From assembly GCA_018666555.1 (NCBI GenBank), contig JABIZD010000132.1:26008-90007 (forward strand): 64,000 bases of DNA, given 5' to 3'. Under the pieces are notes generated by a model. The model did no database searches. It worked only from the letters and a program-made list of their open reading frames with translations, and was not told the origin of the DNA. The position numbers and the translations under genes are program-made. This document shows positions 46,179 to 54,809 of this stretch, in pieces. This DNA is from Gammaproteobacteria bacterium. Lineage in GTDB: Bacteria > Pseudomonadota > Gammaproteobacteria > Pseudomonadales > Azotimanducaceae. Position 1 is the stretch's first letter; every line of letters begins with the position of its first letter.

Positions 46179-47384
46179 ATGTCGGAGACCAGATTGAATA
46201 ATGAACAGCAGGAATTTCAGGAATTCTGCCGACGTTGGTTAGGGGAAAACCGGCCCGGGCCGACCAAAACTCCGCTACCCCAGGCAGCCTACGAAGTCGT
46301 TGATGAGGAGCACAGAATCTATCTGTCTGAATGGCAGGCAAAGTGTTACCAAGCTGGGTTAATCGCCACAGATCTTCCTAAGGAATATGGCGGTCATGGG
46401 CATACGGGGTTACAGCAGATCGCCAGTGCTGAAGTGCATCGGGCAAAGGTGCCCTATTTTATCAACTGGATTGGCCTGGGGATGACTGTACCTACCCTGC
46501 TGGCCCACGGCACAGAAGATCAAAAGAAAACTTTTCTACCCCCTATATTTACCGCAGAGCATATCTGGTGCCAGGGTTTCAGTGAACCAGGAGCAGGATC
46601 AGACCTCGCGTCGCTCCAGACCAGTGCAGAGAAGCAGGGCGACCATTGGGTCATCAATGGCAGCAAGGTATGGACTAGCCTGGGGCATTTTGCTCAATGG
46701 ATGCTGTTACTTGCCAGAGACGATAAACACAATAAATATGGTGGCATTACCTACTTCCTTGCACCCATGGCTGACCCTGGCATTACAGTAAAACCTATCC
46801 ATAAAATGACAGGCGAATCCGGATTCAATGAGGTTTTTCTGGATCAGGTGAAAATCGGTGATCACCTCAGAGTAGATGAAATTGGAGCTGGATGGAAAGT
46901 CGCCATGTCGACACTCACCAGTGAACGAGGAGCAGGCGTCGGCGTCGGTGCTGTCGCCGGTGAATCGCCCAGACTGGTTATGCAGCAGGTTATCAACCTG
47001 GCAAAAGATACCATCCGCAACGGCAAGTCAGTCTGGGACGATCCCATCTGGCGTGATCGCCTTATGAAAATGTACGAACGCACTGAGGCCGCAATTCAAA
47101 ATGCCCGCAGGACCAAGGTAAAGGCCATCAATGGCGGCGCCATGCGTATTCCATTACAGAGCAAAGTCTCGGGTAGTGAGATTTCTCAGGAACTCCATCA
47201 TCTGGCTTTAGGTGTATTAGGATTGAGTTCGAGCCTTTACACCCGCGATACCCATGCCGCCGATGATGGCAAGTGGGCGCTGGGTTACATGAACACTTAC
47301 ACCGGTACGATCTCTGGTGGCAGTAGCGAAATTCAACGTAACATTCTGGGCGAACGAGTCCTGGGAATGCCGAAAACAAAATAA
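46179..47384 (+). CDS. Acyl-CoA dehydrogenase, FAD-binding catalytic type
   Basis: 401 residues. FAD/substrate motif WCQGFSEPGAGSDLASLQT, then GDHWVINGSKVWTS, and the C-terminal GTISGGSSEIQRNILGERVLGMP. Length and the N-terminus (QEFQEFCRRWLGENRPGP) match the long-helix ACADs acting on branched or bulky acyl-CoAs rather than short-chain IVD. GGAG before the ATG. It is followed 20 bases later by a second, divergent ACAD. Confidence 0.9.
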   Translation: MSETRLNNEQQEFQEFCRRWLGENRPGPTKTPLPQAAYEVVDEEHRIYLSEWQAKCYQAGLIATDLPKEYGGHGHTGLQQIASAEVHRAKVPYFINWIGLGMTVPTLLAHGTEDQKKTFLPPIFTAEHIWCQGFSEPGAGSDLASLQTSAEKQGDHWVINGSKVWTSLGHFAQWMLLLARDDKHNKYGGITYFLAPMADPGITVKPIHKMTGESGFNEVFLDQVKIGDHLRVDEIGAGWKVAMSTLTSERGAGVGVGAVAGESPRLVMQQVINLAKDTIRNGKSVWDDPIWRDRLMKMYERTEAAIQNARRTKVKAINGGAMRIPLQSKVSGSEISQELHHLALGVLGLSSSLYTRDTHAADDGKWALGYMNTYTGTISGGSSEIQRNILGERVLGMPKTK

Positions 47385-47404
47385 TTTATATCAGGACGGA
47401 GAAC

Positions 47405-48532
47405 ATGAGTCAGCCAAAGGATTTTGGATTCAACGAAGATATCAGTATGCTGAAGGAGACTTTTGCAAAATTTCTTACTGAAAAACAACCTATTAATACG
47501 CTTAGGCCAAGCCTAGAAGGAACTGAAGACCCCTATCATGGCGCGACCCGAGCGGGTTTTTTTGATAAGGACACCTGGCAGCAAATGATCCAGTTGGGAT
47601 GGCATGCTGTAGCTGTCCCCGAAGAACAGGGCGGAATAGGAATGGGCCTGGTCGCTGCAACGGCCCTCGCTGAAGAAATAGGACGGTTCGCCCTGCCCAC
47701 ACCCTTATCTACAACCTTGCAAGCCTGTTTTTTGTTGAGAGAATTGAAATCTGCTGGCGCCGACCAGTTATTAAGCCAAATAGCCACCGGCGAGAGCGTC
47801 GGTCTGGCCATTTATGGGCAGCAGGGCTCACTGAACACGGATTCAACCGACGTAATGCACGATGCAGGGACACTTACAGGCACCTCCTGGTACGTAACTG
47901 ACGCACAAAAACTAGATCATTTTATTGTTGCTGCCAACTCAGACAATGGCATTGGCCTGTTTAAGGTCAGCGCCAATCAACCCGGTGTGACGCTCGAGCC
48001 AGACCGAATAGTAGACCTGACCCGGGATCAAGCTTGTTTGGTATTCTCCGGTGCCCAGGCAGAAACTTTATGTGAACCAGGCCATGGCGAACCAGGCTTG
48101 AAGGCCGCCCTACCCGCTTTACTCACACTGATAGCTGCTGATATTGCAGGAGCCGCTGAATGGCAATTGCAGGCGACAGCTGACTATGCCAAGGTGAGAC
48201 AGCAGTTTGATCGCCCTATCGGTTTCTTCCAAGCAGTCAAGCATCCCATCGTCGATATAATGATTCAGACGGACGCAACGAGATCACTAGTCTACAACGC
48301 CGCCTGTGCTTTCGATTTTGACAGGGATGATGCGTCGCGCTGTGCCCACCTGGCCAAATCCAGTGCATCCGATACCGCAAGCCTGGCATCGCAATGCTCT
48401 ACCCAGTTGCATGGAGGCATCGGCTTCACCTGGGAAGCTGATATCCAGGTCTACCATAAGCGGCAAATACACAGTGAGTTTATGTTTGGCGATGGGAACT
48501 GGCAGCGCGCGAAACTAGCCGAGCTGATTTAG
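47405..48532 (+). CDS. Acyl-CoA dehydrogenase-like partner subunit
   Basis: 375 residues, ACAD fold by its N-terminal helices and C-terminal HGGIGFTWEADIQVYHKR motif. The canonical TEPGAGSD FAD/substrate motif is not present where expected (GLAIYGQQGSLNTDSTD). Such pairs (one catalytic ACAD, one degenerate ACAD side by side) form alpha2beta2 heterotetramers in steroid side-chain degradation. I infer it is the partner of the preceding gene. CGGAG before the ATG. Confidence 0.82.
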   Translation: MSQPKDFGFNEDISMLKETFAKFLTEKQPINTLRPSLEGTEDPYHGATRAGFFDKDTWQQMIQLGWHAVAVPEEQGGIGMGLVAATALAEEIGRFALPTPLSTTLQACFLLRELKSAGADQLLSQIATGESVGLAIYGQQGSLNTDSTDVMHDAGTLTGTSWYVTDAQKLDHFIVAANSDNGIGLFKVSANQPGVTLEPDRIVDLTRDQACLVFSGAQAETLCEPGHGEPGLKAALPALLTLIAADIAGAAEWQLQATADYAKVRQQFDRPIGFFQAVKHPIVDIMIQTDATRSLVYNAACAFDFDRDDASRCAHLAKSSASDTASLASQCSTQLHGGIGFTWEADIQVYHKRQIHSEFMFGDGNWQRAKLAELI

Positions 48533-48562
48533 AAGTAGATCAACAGAAAAGGGAGAATCTTA

Positions 48563-49378
48563 TTGAGTAACCAGCTAAAAGGGAAAATCTGTGTTGTGAC
48601 TGGTGCCACTCGAGGCATTGGCAAGGGCTGCGCTATAGCGCTTGCCGAACAAGGAGCCACGGTTTACGTCACCGGGCGTACAACCGGAGCAGGTGAACTT
48701 ACCCTGGAGACCAGTGTCAAGGCTATTAATGCTGCCGGTGGCAAGGGTTATGGTGTGCAGGTCGATCACAGTATTGATGACCAGATCGCCAGTTTCTTCC
48801 AACAGATTAAAGACGAACAAGGCAGGATTGATATCCTGGTCAATAATGTCTACAAGATCCCCTCTCCGCCCGCCTGGGGTGGCGGTTTCTGGGATCATCC
48901 CATTCAGGTATGGGATGATCAGGTCGGTATCGGCCTCAGGGCCCATTATGTAGCCAGTTGGCACGCTGCCCCGCTTCTATTTGAGGCTGGAGCCGGCGGC
49001 ATGATCGTCAACGTTTCTTCCCCAGGTGGGCTGTCTTACCACTTTTCATCCTCTTACGGAGCGGGTAAAGCAGGTTTAGACCGCCTTACCGCGGATATGG
49101 CAATCGAGCTAAAAGATAAAGGAATCGCCGCGATTTCTCTTTATCCGGGCACTGTTGCCACTGAATTTATTCTTGCACACGCAACCAAAAATGGCATTGA
49201 TCTATCAAAATCACAGACCCCGCTGGGGGTAGGCCGAACCATTCCGGCACTGGCAACGGCCAGTGACCTGATGCAGCGTTCAGGTTCAATTCAATGGGTC
49301 GAAGACCTTAGCCAGGAATTTGACATCCGAGACGAAAACGGCAATCTTGCTCCCATTTATGGCACTCGCCAAACTTAA
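48563..49378 (+). CDS. Short-chain dehydrogenase/reductase, DHRS1-like
   Basis: 271 residues. NAD(P) motif VVTGATRGIGKG and VYVTGRTTGAG, then DILVNNVYKIP, the conserved IQVWDDQVGIGLRAHYVAS, catalytic Ser in NVSSPGGLSY and YGAGK (YxxxK). This pattern matches DHRS1-type SDRs, which act on steroids and xenobiotic ketones in animals. TTG start with GGGAG upstream. The stop codon lies inside the first unit of the 14-base repeat. Confidence 0.87.
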   Translation: MSNQLKGKICVVTGATRGIGKGCAIALAEQGATVYVTGRTTGAGELTLETSVKAINAAGGKGYGVQVDHSIDDQIASFFQQIKDEQGRIDILVNNVYKIPSPPAWGGGFWDHPIQVWDDQVGIGLRAHYVASWHAAPLLFEAGAGGMIVNVSSPGGLSYHFSSSYGAGKAGLDRLTADMAIELKDKGIAAISLYPGTVATEFILAHATKNGIDLSKSQTPLGVGRTIPALATASDLMQRSGSIQWVEDLSQEFDIRDENGNLAPIYGTRQT

Positions 49379-49456
49379 CTTTGAACACTTAACTTTGAAC
49401 ACTTAACTTTGAACACTTAACTTTGAACACTTAACTTTGAACACTTAACTTTGAAC
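49373..49456 (+). repeat. Six perfect copies of a 14-base unit ACTTAACTTTGAAC
   Basis: Head-to-tail array of six identical units (49373-49386 and on to 49443-49456). The first unit contains the TAA stop of the SDR gene, and the last ends at the AAGGAG ribosome site (49457-49462) of the DUF1330 gene. Each unit adds a TAA in one frame, so translation reading past the SDR stop would halt in that frame. Confidence 0.96.
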
Positions 49457-49468
49457 AAGGAGAAAACT

Positions 49469-49765
49469 ATGGCTGCTTTTTTTATAGCCCAATATCAAGT
49501 TACTGACGCCGCCCTTTATGGTGAATACAGCGCTGGGGCTGGGCCCACCCTGAAGCAATATGGTGCTGAACTAATCGCATTTGATTCAGCTGCAGAAACC
49601 ATCGAAGGTGACGCGCCAGGACCACAAACCGTCATTATCCGTTTTGAATCAACTGAAGCTGCAAAAGCCTGGTATAACTCAAGTGAATATCAGGCAGTAG
49701 TCGGCAAACGACTGGCAGCAACTACTGGATTTGCGGTCATATCACAAAGCATGCACGTCGGCTGA
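49469..49765 (+). CDS. DUF1330 family protein
   Basis: 98 residues. AFFIAQYQVTDAALYGEY at the start, the LIAFDSAAETIEG stretch and VIIRFESTEAAKAWYNSSEYQ are typical of DUF1330, a ferredoxin-like (ABM-related) fold of unknown function. AAGGAG is 6 bases before the ATG at 49469; an upstream TTG at 49451 lies within the repeat and is not preferred. Last gene of the plus-strand operon. Confidence 0.88.
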   Translation: MAAFFIAQYQVTDAALYGEYSAGAGPTLKQYGAELIAFDSAAETIEGDAPGPQTVIIRFESTEAAKAWYNSSEYQAVVGKRLAATTGFAVISQSMHVG

Positions 49766-49776
49766 ATGGGCCCAGG

Positions 49777-49805
49777 GGCATTTCCCGGTTTTCCCGGGAG
49801 ATGCC
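49777..49805. terminator. Strong hairpin after the DUF1330 gene
   Basis: 12-bp stem with one G-U pair (GGCATTTCCCGG / CCGGGAGATGCC) and a TTTTC loop, 12 bases after the stop codon. Not followed by a clear T-run. Confidence 0.55.
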
Positions 49806-49821
49806 TGCAAATAGTTTGTTC

Positions 49822-49851
49822 AACCTGGCACCAAGATGACAATGCCAGGTT
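49822..49851. terminator. Hairpin abutting the P450 stop codon
   Basis: 9-bp perfect stem AACCTGGCA (49822-49830) / TGCCAGGTT (49843-49851) immediately after the P450 stop on the minus strand. With the 49777-49805 hairpin it probably separates the two convergent operons. Confidence 0.55.
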
Positions 49852-51108
49852 TTACTTCCTGAGTTCAAAAGCAATCGGTAGCTTGGCTAGACCCCTGAGA
49901 ATAAAGCTTGGCTCCGCAAGCGGTTCCGGCTGAAGTGGATCAAGGGTAATTGACTGAATCCGCTTCATGATTTCCATGAAACCAATGTTCAGTTCCTGCC
50001 GAGCCAGCGGAGCACCGATACAATGATGCGGGCCACTGCCAAAAGACATCTGCAGGCCCGCTTTTTCTCTGCTTAGATCAATTTCATCCGGGTTATCAAA
50101 CTGCCTGTCATCTCGATTAGCAGAACCAAACCGTAGCATGATCATGTCTCCCTGCGAGAATGAATATCCTGCTAATTGAGTATCCCGGGTCACTCTTCTC
50201 GGTAGGCCCTGGACAGGAGCCTCCAGTCGCAGAGCTTCTTCTACGAATACTTTTGTGCGCTTTTCATCGCCACGAATAAGATCTTGTAATCCAGGCTGAC
50301 GACAAAGTTGCAGCATGGCCCATCCGAAACTGGAAGTGGTGGTTTCATGACCGGCAACTAGAAACTGGCCCAGTATACTCAAGGCCTCGCCATGAGTGAG
50401 CAACCTGTCCTCAATTTCCAGATGGCTGGTTGCCAGCAGGGTAATCATGTCTTCTTCGGGCTGTCTGCGCCTGAGCTCAATGATACCAATGAGTAGTTGC
50501 TGCAGACCCACTGCTAACTCAGCCCTGTGCAACATCTCGTCATCGTCCACCGGCGTCATCTTAAGCGCTGATGCCGCGGCTGTTGCAGCTTCATAGAAAA
50601 AGCCTCGATCCTGTACGGGGATGCCCAGCCTTTCGGAGATGATCTCTAAGGGTACCGGAAAAGCAAACACCGACATAAAATCAGTTTCTGTAGAACTGCA
50701 CAGATCTGCCAACTTTGTGTCGATCACTCGCCTGACGCCTGCTTCTGACTGCCTGATTTGAGACCCGGTAAACAATTTGGCAACCAGGTTTCTATACTGG
50801 CTATGATCAGGCTCATCCAGCGTCAACATAGTGGGCGGAGTGTCAATCAGGCCTTTGGAAATTCTGCTCAGCTCAGCCAGCACCGAACTGCTCAGCCTTG
50901 CCAGAGCAGCTTGTCGAGTGTTCGCCATAAAAGCATCGAATTTACTGGAAAAATCATCCGTTCTCTTAAGTACTTCTCGCAACAGATCATAGCGAGTAAC
51001 CACATGCAGATTCATACCTTCATCGAAATAAACCGGACTGACATCATCACGCATCTGTTTATAGGCTGGATAGGGATCCAGTAGATTTTCAATACTAAAA
51101 AGATCCAT
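49852..51108 (-). CDS. Cytochrome P450
   Basis: Soluble class I bacterial P450, about 418 residues. I-helix AGHETTTSSFGWAM with the acid-Thr pair for O2 activation, ExxR in EEALRLEAPV, the R of the triad in PRRVTRD, and heme Cys in FGSGPHHCIGAPLARQ. SQYRNLVAKLF and LTHGEALSILGQFLVAG are standard. An in-frame TTG at 51114 is possible; ATG at 51108 has AAGGAG 8 bases upstream, overlapping the E3 stop. Being the last gene of the aco-like operon, it probably oxygenates the substrate whose later product the dehydrogenase complex cleaves. Ferredoxin and reductase genes are not in the window. Confidence 0.92.
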   Translation of the reverse strand: MDLFSIENLLDPYPAYKQMRDDVSPVYFDEGMNLHVVTRYDLLREVLKRTDDFSSKFDAFMANTRQAALARLSSSVLAELSRISKGLIDTPPTMLTLDEPDHSQYRNLVAKLFTGSQIRQSEAGVRRVIDTKLADLCSSTETDFMSVFAFPVPLEIISERLGIPVQDRGFFYEAATAAASALKMTPVDDDEMLHRAELAVGLQQLLIGIIELRRRQPEEDMITLLATSHLEIEDRLLTHGEALSILGQFLVAGHETTTSSFGWAMLQLCRQPGLQDLIRGDEKRTKVFVEEALRLEAPVQGLPRRVTRDTQLAGYSFSQGDMIMLRFGSANRDDRQFDNPDEIDLSREKAGLQMSFGSGPHHCIGAPLARQELNIGFMEIMKRIQSITLDPLQPEPLAEPSFILRGLAKLPIAFELRK

Positions 51109-51120
51109 AACCAAGTCTCC

Positions 51121-52479
51121 TTAGAGGTGCAGCGTTCTCCCAAAAGCGTTTAATACCGACTCATGCATCGCTTCAGAGAGAGTAGGATGAGGGAAAATAG
51201 TCTGTATTAAAGACTCTTCAGTGGCTTCATGCCCTATCGCCAAGGCAAAACCATGAATCAGCTCAGTCACACCATCGCCAATCAGATGAGCGCCAAGGAG
51301 TTCTCCTGAATCCGCGTCGAACAATGTTTTAACCAGGCCTTCGGTTTGTTGGGTTACTACCGCCTTGCCGTTGGCATACAGCGGAAATCGACCCACCTTG
51401 TAGGGTCGATCTTTAAGATCCGACTCCTTCAGCCCGATACTGGCAATCTGAGGATGACTATAGGTACAGCCCGGAACTCGACTTTTTTGAACTGGATGGG
51501 TTTTCAAGCCAGCTATCTCCTCGGCGACAATCATAGCCTCATGAGTTGCCTTGTGCGCAAGGCATGGACCTCCGGTTACATCACCGATCGCAAAAATGCC
51601 CGGCAAATTGGTGCGCTGAACATCATCCACTTCAATAAAACCATCAAGCAGTTTGACGCCGAGCTTGTCTATACCTGAACCAGAAAGGTTGGCTTTGACT
51701 CCAACAGACAGAATTACAGCATCGAACTCCCGGATTTCACCGCCTATTGAGGCACGTACCACCTGCTCATCGGCCTGAAGGTTTTCCAGTGAACAACTGG
51801 TCAGAATTTCTATTCCCTGCTGCCTGAATGCAGCCATGGCTAACTCAGCTATTTCTGCATCTTCTACGGGTAGAATCTGGCTGGCTACTTCCAGGAGGGT
51901 TACCTCTGTACTCAATGTCGCATAAAAACTGGCAAATTCAACGCCAATGGCTCCCGCACCCACAATCAGCAATTTACCTGGCAGAAAACCCGGGGTCATG
52001 GCCTCTCGTGCTCCCCAGATCCGGTTGCCATCAGGCTGGATGTTGCCAAGCGATCGCGCACTGGCACCCGTGGCAACAATAATATTATCTGCGAGTATTT
52101 CTTGCTCGTCGATCTGGACCAGTCCAGGAGACTTTATGACCGCTTCCCCAGTGAATACAGTCACCTTATTTTTCTTCATTAAATGCTGAACACCTTGGCT
52201 CAGTTGGTTTGCCGCGCTCCGGGATTCATTAACCATGGCTGCAAGATCAAAATGAACCTCACCAACACTGATGCCCAGCTGACCTGCATGGCTGATATTC
52301 CTCAGCAGTTCAGCAGAATGGAGCAAAGATTTAGTGGGGATACAGCCCCAATTAAGACAGGTTCCACCCAGGGCTTCTCTTTCTGCCAGGGCCACGGTCA
52401 AGCCAAGTTGAGATGCCCTGATCGCCGCGGCATAGCCACCAGGGCCACCGCCAATTACCATAATGTCAAATTCATTCAT
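51121..52479 (-). CDS. lpd: Dihydrolipoamide dehydrogenase (E3)
   Basis: 452-residue FAD disulfide oxidoreductase. FAD motif VIGGGPGGYAAAIRAS, redox-active disulfide GGTCLNWGCIPTK, NAD motif LIVGAGAIGVEFASFY, FAIGDVTGGPCLAHKA and the C-terminal His-Glu HPTLSEAMHE. It overlaps the E2 stop by 4 bases. This is a pathway-specific E3; a housekeeping copy for pyruvate and 2-oxoglutarate dehydrogenases is expected elsewhere. Confidence 0.94.
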   Translation of the reverse strand: MNEFDIMVIGGGPGGYAAAIRASQLGLTVALAEREALGGTCLNWGCIPTKSLLHSAELLRNISHAGQLGISVGEVHFDLAAMVNESRSAANQLSQGVQHLMKKNKVTVFTGEAVIKSPGLVQIDEQEILADNIIVATGASARSLGNIQPDGNRIWGAREAMTPGFLPGKLLIVGAGAIGVEFASFYATLSTEVTLLEVASQILPVEDAEIAELAMAAFRQQGIEILTSCSLENLQADEQVVRASIGGEIREFDAVILSVGVKANLSGSGIDKLGVKLLDGFIEVDDVQRTNLPGIFAIGDVTGGPCLAHKATHEAMIVAEEIAGLKTHPVQKSRVPGCTYSHPQIASIGLKESDLKDRPYKVGRFPLYANGKAVVTQQTEGLVKTLFDADSGELLGAHLIGDGVTELIHGFALAIGHEATEESLIQTIFPHPTLSEAMHESVLNAFGRTLHL

Positions 52480-53810
52480 ACCAGTAACCTGTAGGGCTCA
52501 GAGAGTAGCTCAACTACCGTTGCCAGAAACTCTGCAGCAGGCGCACCATCAATTACCCGATGGTCCCAGGTCAGCGATAAATTCATCTGCTTGGTTTTTA
52601 CCGGTTTATCCTGGTCCCAGGTCAGACCATCAAATATTCTATTGATTCCCAGAATACCTGACTGGGGCTGATTGATGATCGGCGTAAAAGAATCCACGCC
52701 AAACATGCCCAATGCAGACAGAGTAAAGGTTCCACCTGCGTAATCATCCAGGTTTAAGGTGCCGTCGCGCGCACCACTTGCCAACCGGGCCGTTTCTATC
52801 GCGATATCCTTTAGCGTTAACTTGTCTGCATTGCGAACAACAGGAACCATCAACCCTTCTTCAACGGCAACGGCAATTCCTATATTGATCGATTCAACTA
52901 ATGTAATTCCGGTGGGCGCAAATACACTATTCATTTGTGGATGCACGAGTAATGCCTTAGCAGCTGCTTTGACAACAAAATCTGTATAGGTGGGCCTGGC
53001 CTCTCCTTGCCACTCTTTTAATAATTGAGTGCGCATATTCACAGCATCTCCCATCGATGCGAGCATATCCATGGAAAGCTGGGCGCTCTCCTGCAGACTC
53101 TGGTGCATACGTTGGGCTATGGTTTTACGCATGCCTTTCAAAGGAATCACCTGCCCGGCAGTCGCTTGAACTGCAGCGACCTTGGCAACGGATTGCTTTT
53201 TAATTCCATCAAGGTCAGCCTGGACAATACGCCCACCGGGTCCTGACCCGACAACCGTACTCAGGTCGATACCTCTCTGCTCAGCTAGTCTGCGTGCCAA
53301 CGGCGAGGCTTTGACCGATTCAGTACGACTTGAAGCGAGAACGACGTCGGCCTCAACGATTCTGCCTCCAGGACCCGTTCCAGCCAGTACTGTGAAATCA
53401 ATACCGAGCTCGCCCGCAAGACGGCGAGCTGCTGGCGACGACTTTAACCGGCCTGAAGGTTCTGTAGCCGCGGTAACTGGCATCCTTGATGAAACGGCAA
53501 TCCCTTGAGGCAAGTCAGCGGCGGGTTCTGCTGCACTCGCAGGGATTGCCTGCAACGTTTCTGGAATGACCTCTCCGGGCTCATAGATATAACCAACCAC
53601 ATCACCTGGCGCCAGGTTCACACCCGTTTCTATGGAATGGCGAACGATACCCGAGGCATCCGCATCCACATCCAGATTTATCTTTTCGGTCTCAAGGGCA
53701 TAGAGAAGCTCCCCTTGTTTTACTTCATCACCGTCTGCAATAAACCACTCCGATACCATCCCCTCGGTCATGGTCATGCCTACTTTTACGAGATAAATTT
53801 CCTTAGGCAA
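52476..53810 (-). CDS. acoC: Dihydrolipoamide acyltransferase (E2) with two tandem E1/E3-binding domains
   Basis: 444 residues. One lipoyl domain (1-80, lipoyl Lys43 in ALETEKINLDVDA), Ala/Pro linker, two consecutive peripheral subunit-binding domains (122-156: SSPAARRLAGELGIDFTVLA; 166-202: ASPLARRLAEQRGIDLSTVV), then the catalytic domain with HRVIDGAPAA (HxxxDG) at the C-terminus. Most E2 proteins have one binding domain, so the duplication is unusual. TTG start at 53810 with AGGGGG upstream. Confidence 0.92.
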   Translation of the reverse strand: MPKEIYLVKVGMTMTEGMVSEWFIADGDEVKQGELLYALETEKINLDVDADASGIVRHSIETGVNLAPGDVVGYIYEPGEVIPETLQAIPASAAEPAADLPQGIAVSSRMPVTAATEPSGRLKSSPAARRLAGELGIDFTVLAGTGPGGRIVEADVVLASSRTESVKASPLARRLAEQRGIDLSTVVGSGPGGRIVQADLDGIKKQSVAKVAAVQATAGQVIPLKGMRKTIAQRMHQSLQESAQLSMDMLASMGDAVNMRTQLLKEWQGEARPTYTDFVVKAAAKALLVHPQMNSVFAPTGITLVESINIGIAVAVEEGLMVPVVRNADKLTLKDIAIETARLASGARDGTLNLDDYAGGTFTLSALGMFGVDSFTPIINQPQSGILGINRIFDGLTWDQDKPVKTKQMNLSLTWDHRVIDGAPAAEFLATVVELLSEPYRLLV

Positions 53811-53822
53811 TTGAGCCCCCTT

Positions 53823-54806
53823 TCATTGAATAAACAAACCGCGTTCTGCTGCCAAATACATGGCCTTGTTAATATCTACAATTTTTGGTCCTGTCCTACT
53901 CAGCATAAGTTCCACCTTCTGCCCTGTTTCAATCACCCTTTCGCGTTCACCATCCAGCGCCAGTATTGCCGGTCCCGTGAATTCAACTGAACTGGAATAA
54001 TCGATTTTCTGGATCGACTTCACTGCAACGCTGGTAAACAGTCCTGGCGCAATGGGTGCACTTATTTTATAACCGCCAGGACCAAAGACCATATTTAAAC
54101 CTGCATCTTCTGCTTCGCTTACCGGTTCTATGAGCCCGCCCAGACTAGTCATACCGACCGCCACTGGGTCTGCCCGACTTAATACTGCCTGGATCAATAC
54201 ATCAGCATCCAGTAATGCTCGGGAGCCGATAAAAGAATCCGAAGTAAACACAGCATCAATTAGGGCAAGGTCATCTTTTTCGTTTTCTATTCGAATATCA
54301 ATTATTTTTGTCTGCCAGGTGACTTCTTCGGGCAACAAAGCTCCCCTTGCCAATAATCCCAGCACAGTACCAGCCACAGTTGCTTCGCAAATCACAGGAA
54401 AGACGTTATTGGTCCCGGTGGAAAGTGATAGCAGGGTTGCATCCCTCCAGCCCTTCACAAAAGCCCGATTAGTACCGTCCCCACCCAGGACTAGAACAGC
54501 TCCACAGGGAAGCTGTTTCATCTGCTGAGCTGCTGCGATGGTATCAAGCGCTGTCGCCGACTTAGGGCAGGCAATGTCATGCAGTTTGGTAGCTGATTTC
54601 AAATTCAGCTCGGCCAACGCACAGCTGGCAATGGAGTGAGAGTCATCCATAAAAGCAATACTCTGTGCTCCTGCATTAATAGCACCAGTGACCGCTCGCC
54701 GCACTATCGCCTGCTTCTCACGATTATCAAATACTGATGCTTTACCAGCTAATCGACGTATATCCTTTCCAGATGATGGATTGGCAACAACGCCAATGGT
54801 CAGCAC
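53823..54806 (-). CDS. acoX: AcoX-like NAD kinase-fold protein
   Basis: 327 residues. The ATP-NAD kinase motif GGDGTNRAF and the start TIGVVANPSSGKDIRRLAG are clear. STGTNNVFP and SDSFIGSRALLDADVL match what I recall of AcoX, a protein of unknown function found in acetoin dehydrogenase operons between or beside E1 and E2 genes. GTG start 4 bases after the E1-beta stop. Its presence is the main reason to call this an acetoin-type rather than pyruvate or branched-chain complex. Confidence 0.85.
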   Translation of the reverse strand: MLTIGVVANPSSGKDIRRLAGKASVFDNREKQAIVRRAVTGAINAGAQSIAFMDDSHSIASCALAELNLKSATKLHDIACPKSATALDTIAAAQQMKQLPCGAVLVLGGDGTNRAFVKGWRDATLLSLSTGTNNVFPVICEATVAGTVLGLLARGALLPEEVTWQTKIIDIRIENEKDDLALIDAVFTSDSFIGSRALLDADVLIQAVLSRADPVAVGMTSLGGLIEPVSEAEDAGLNMVFGPGGYKISAPIAPGLFTSVAVKSIQKIDYSSSVEFTGPAILALDGERERVIETGQKVELMLSRTGPKIVDINKAMYLAAERGLFIQ

Positions 54807-54809
54807 CTG

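Noticed and set aside
49373..49456. CRISPR array
   Set aside because: Units are directly adjacent without spacers, and no cas gene is near. The same holds for the arrays at 6347 and 41521.
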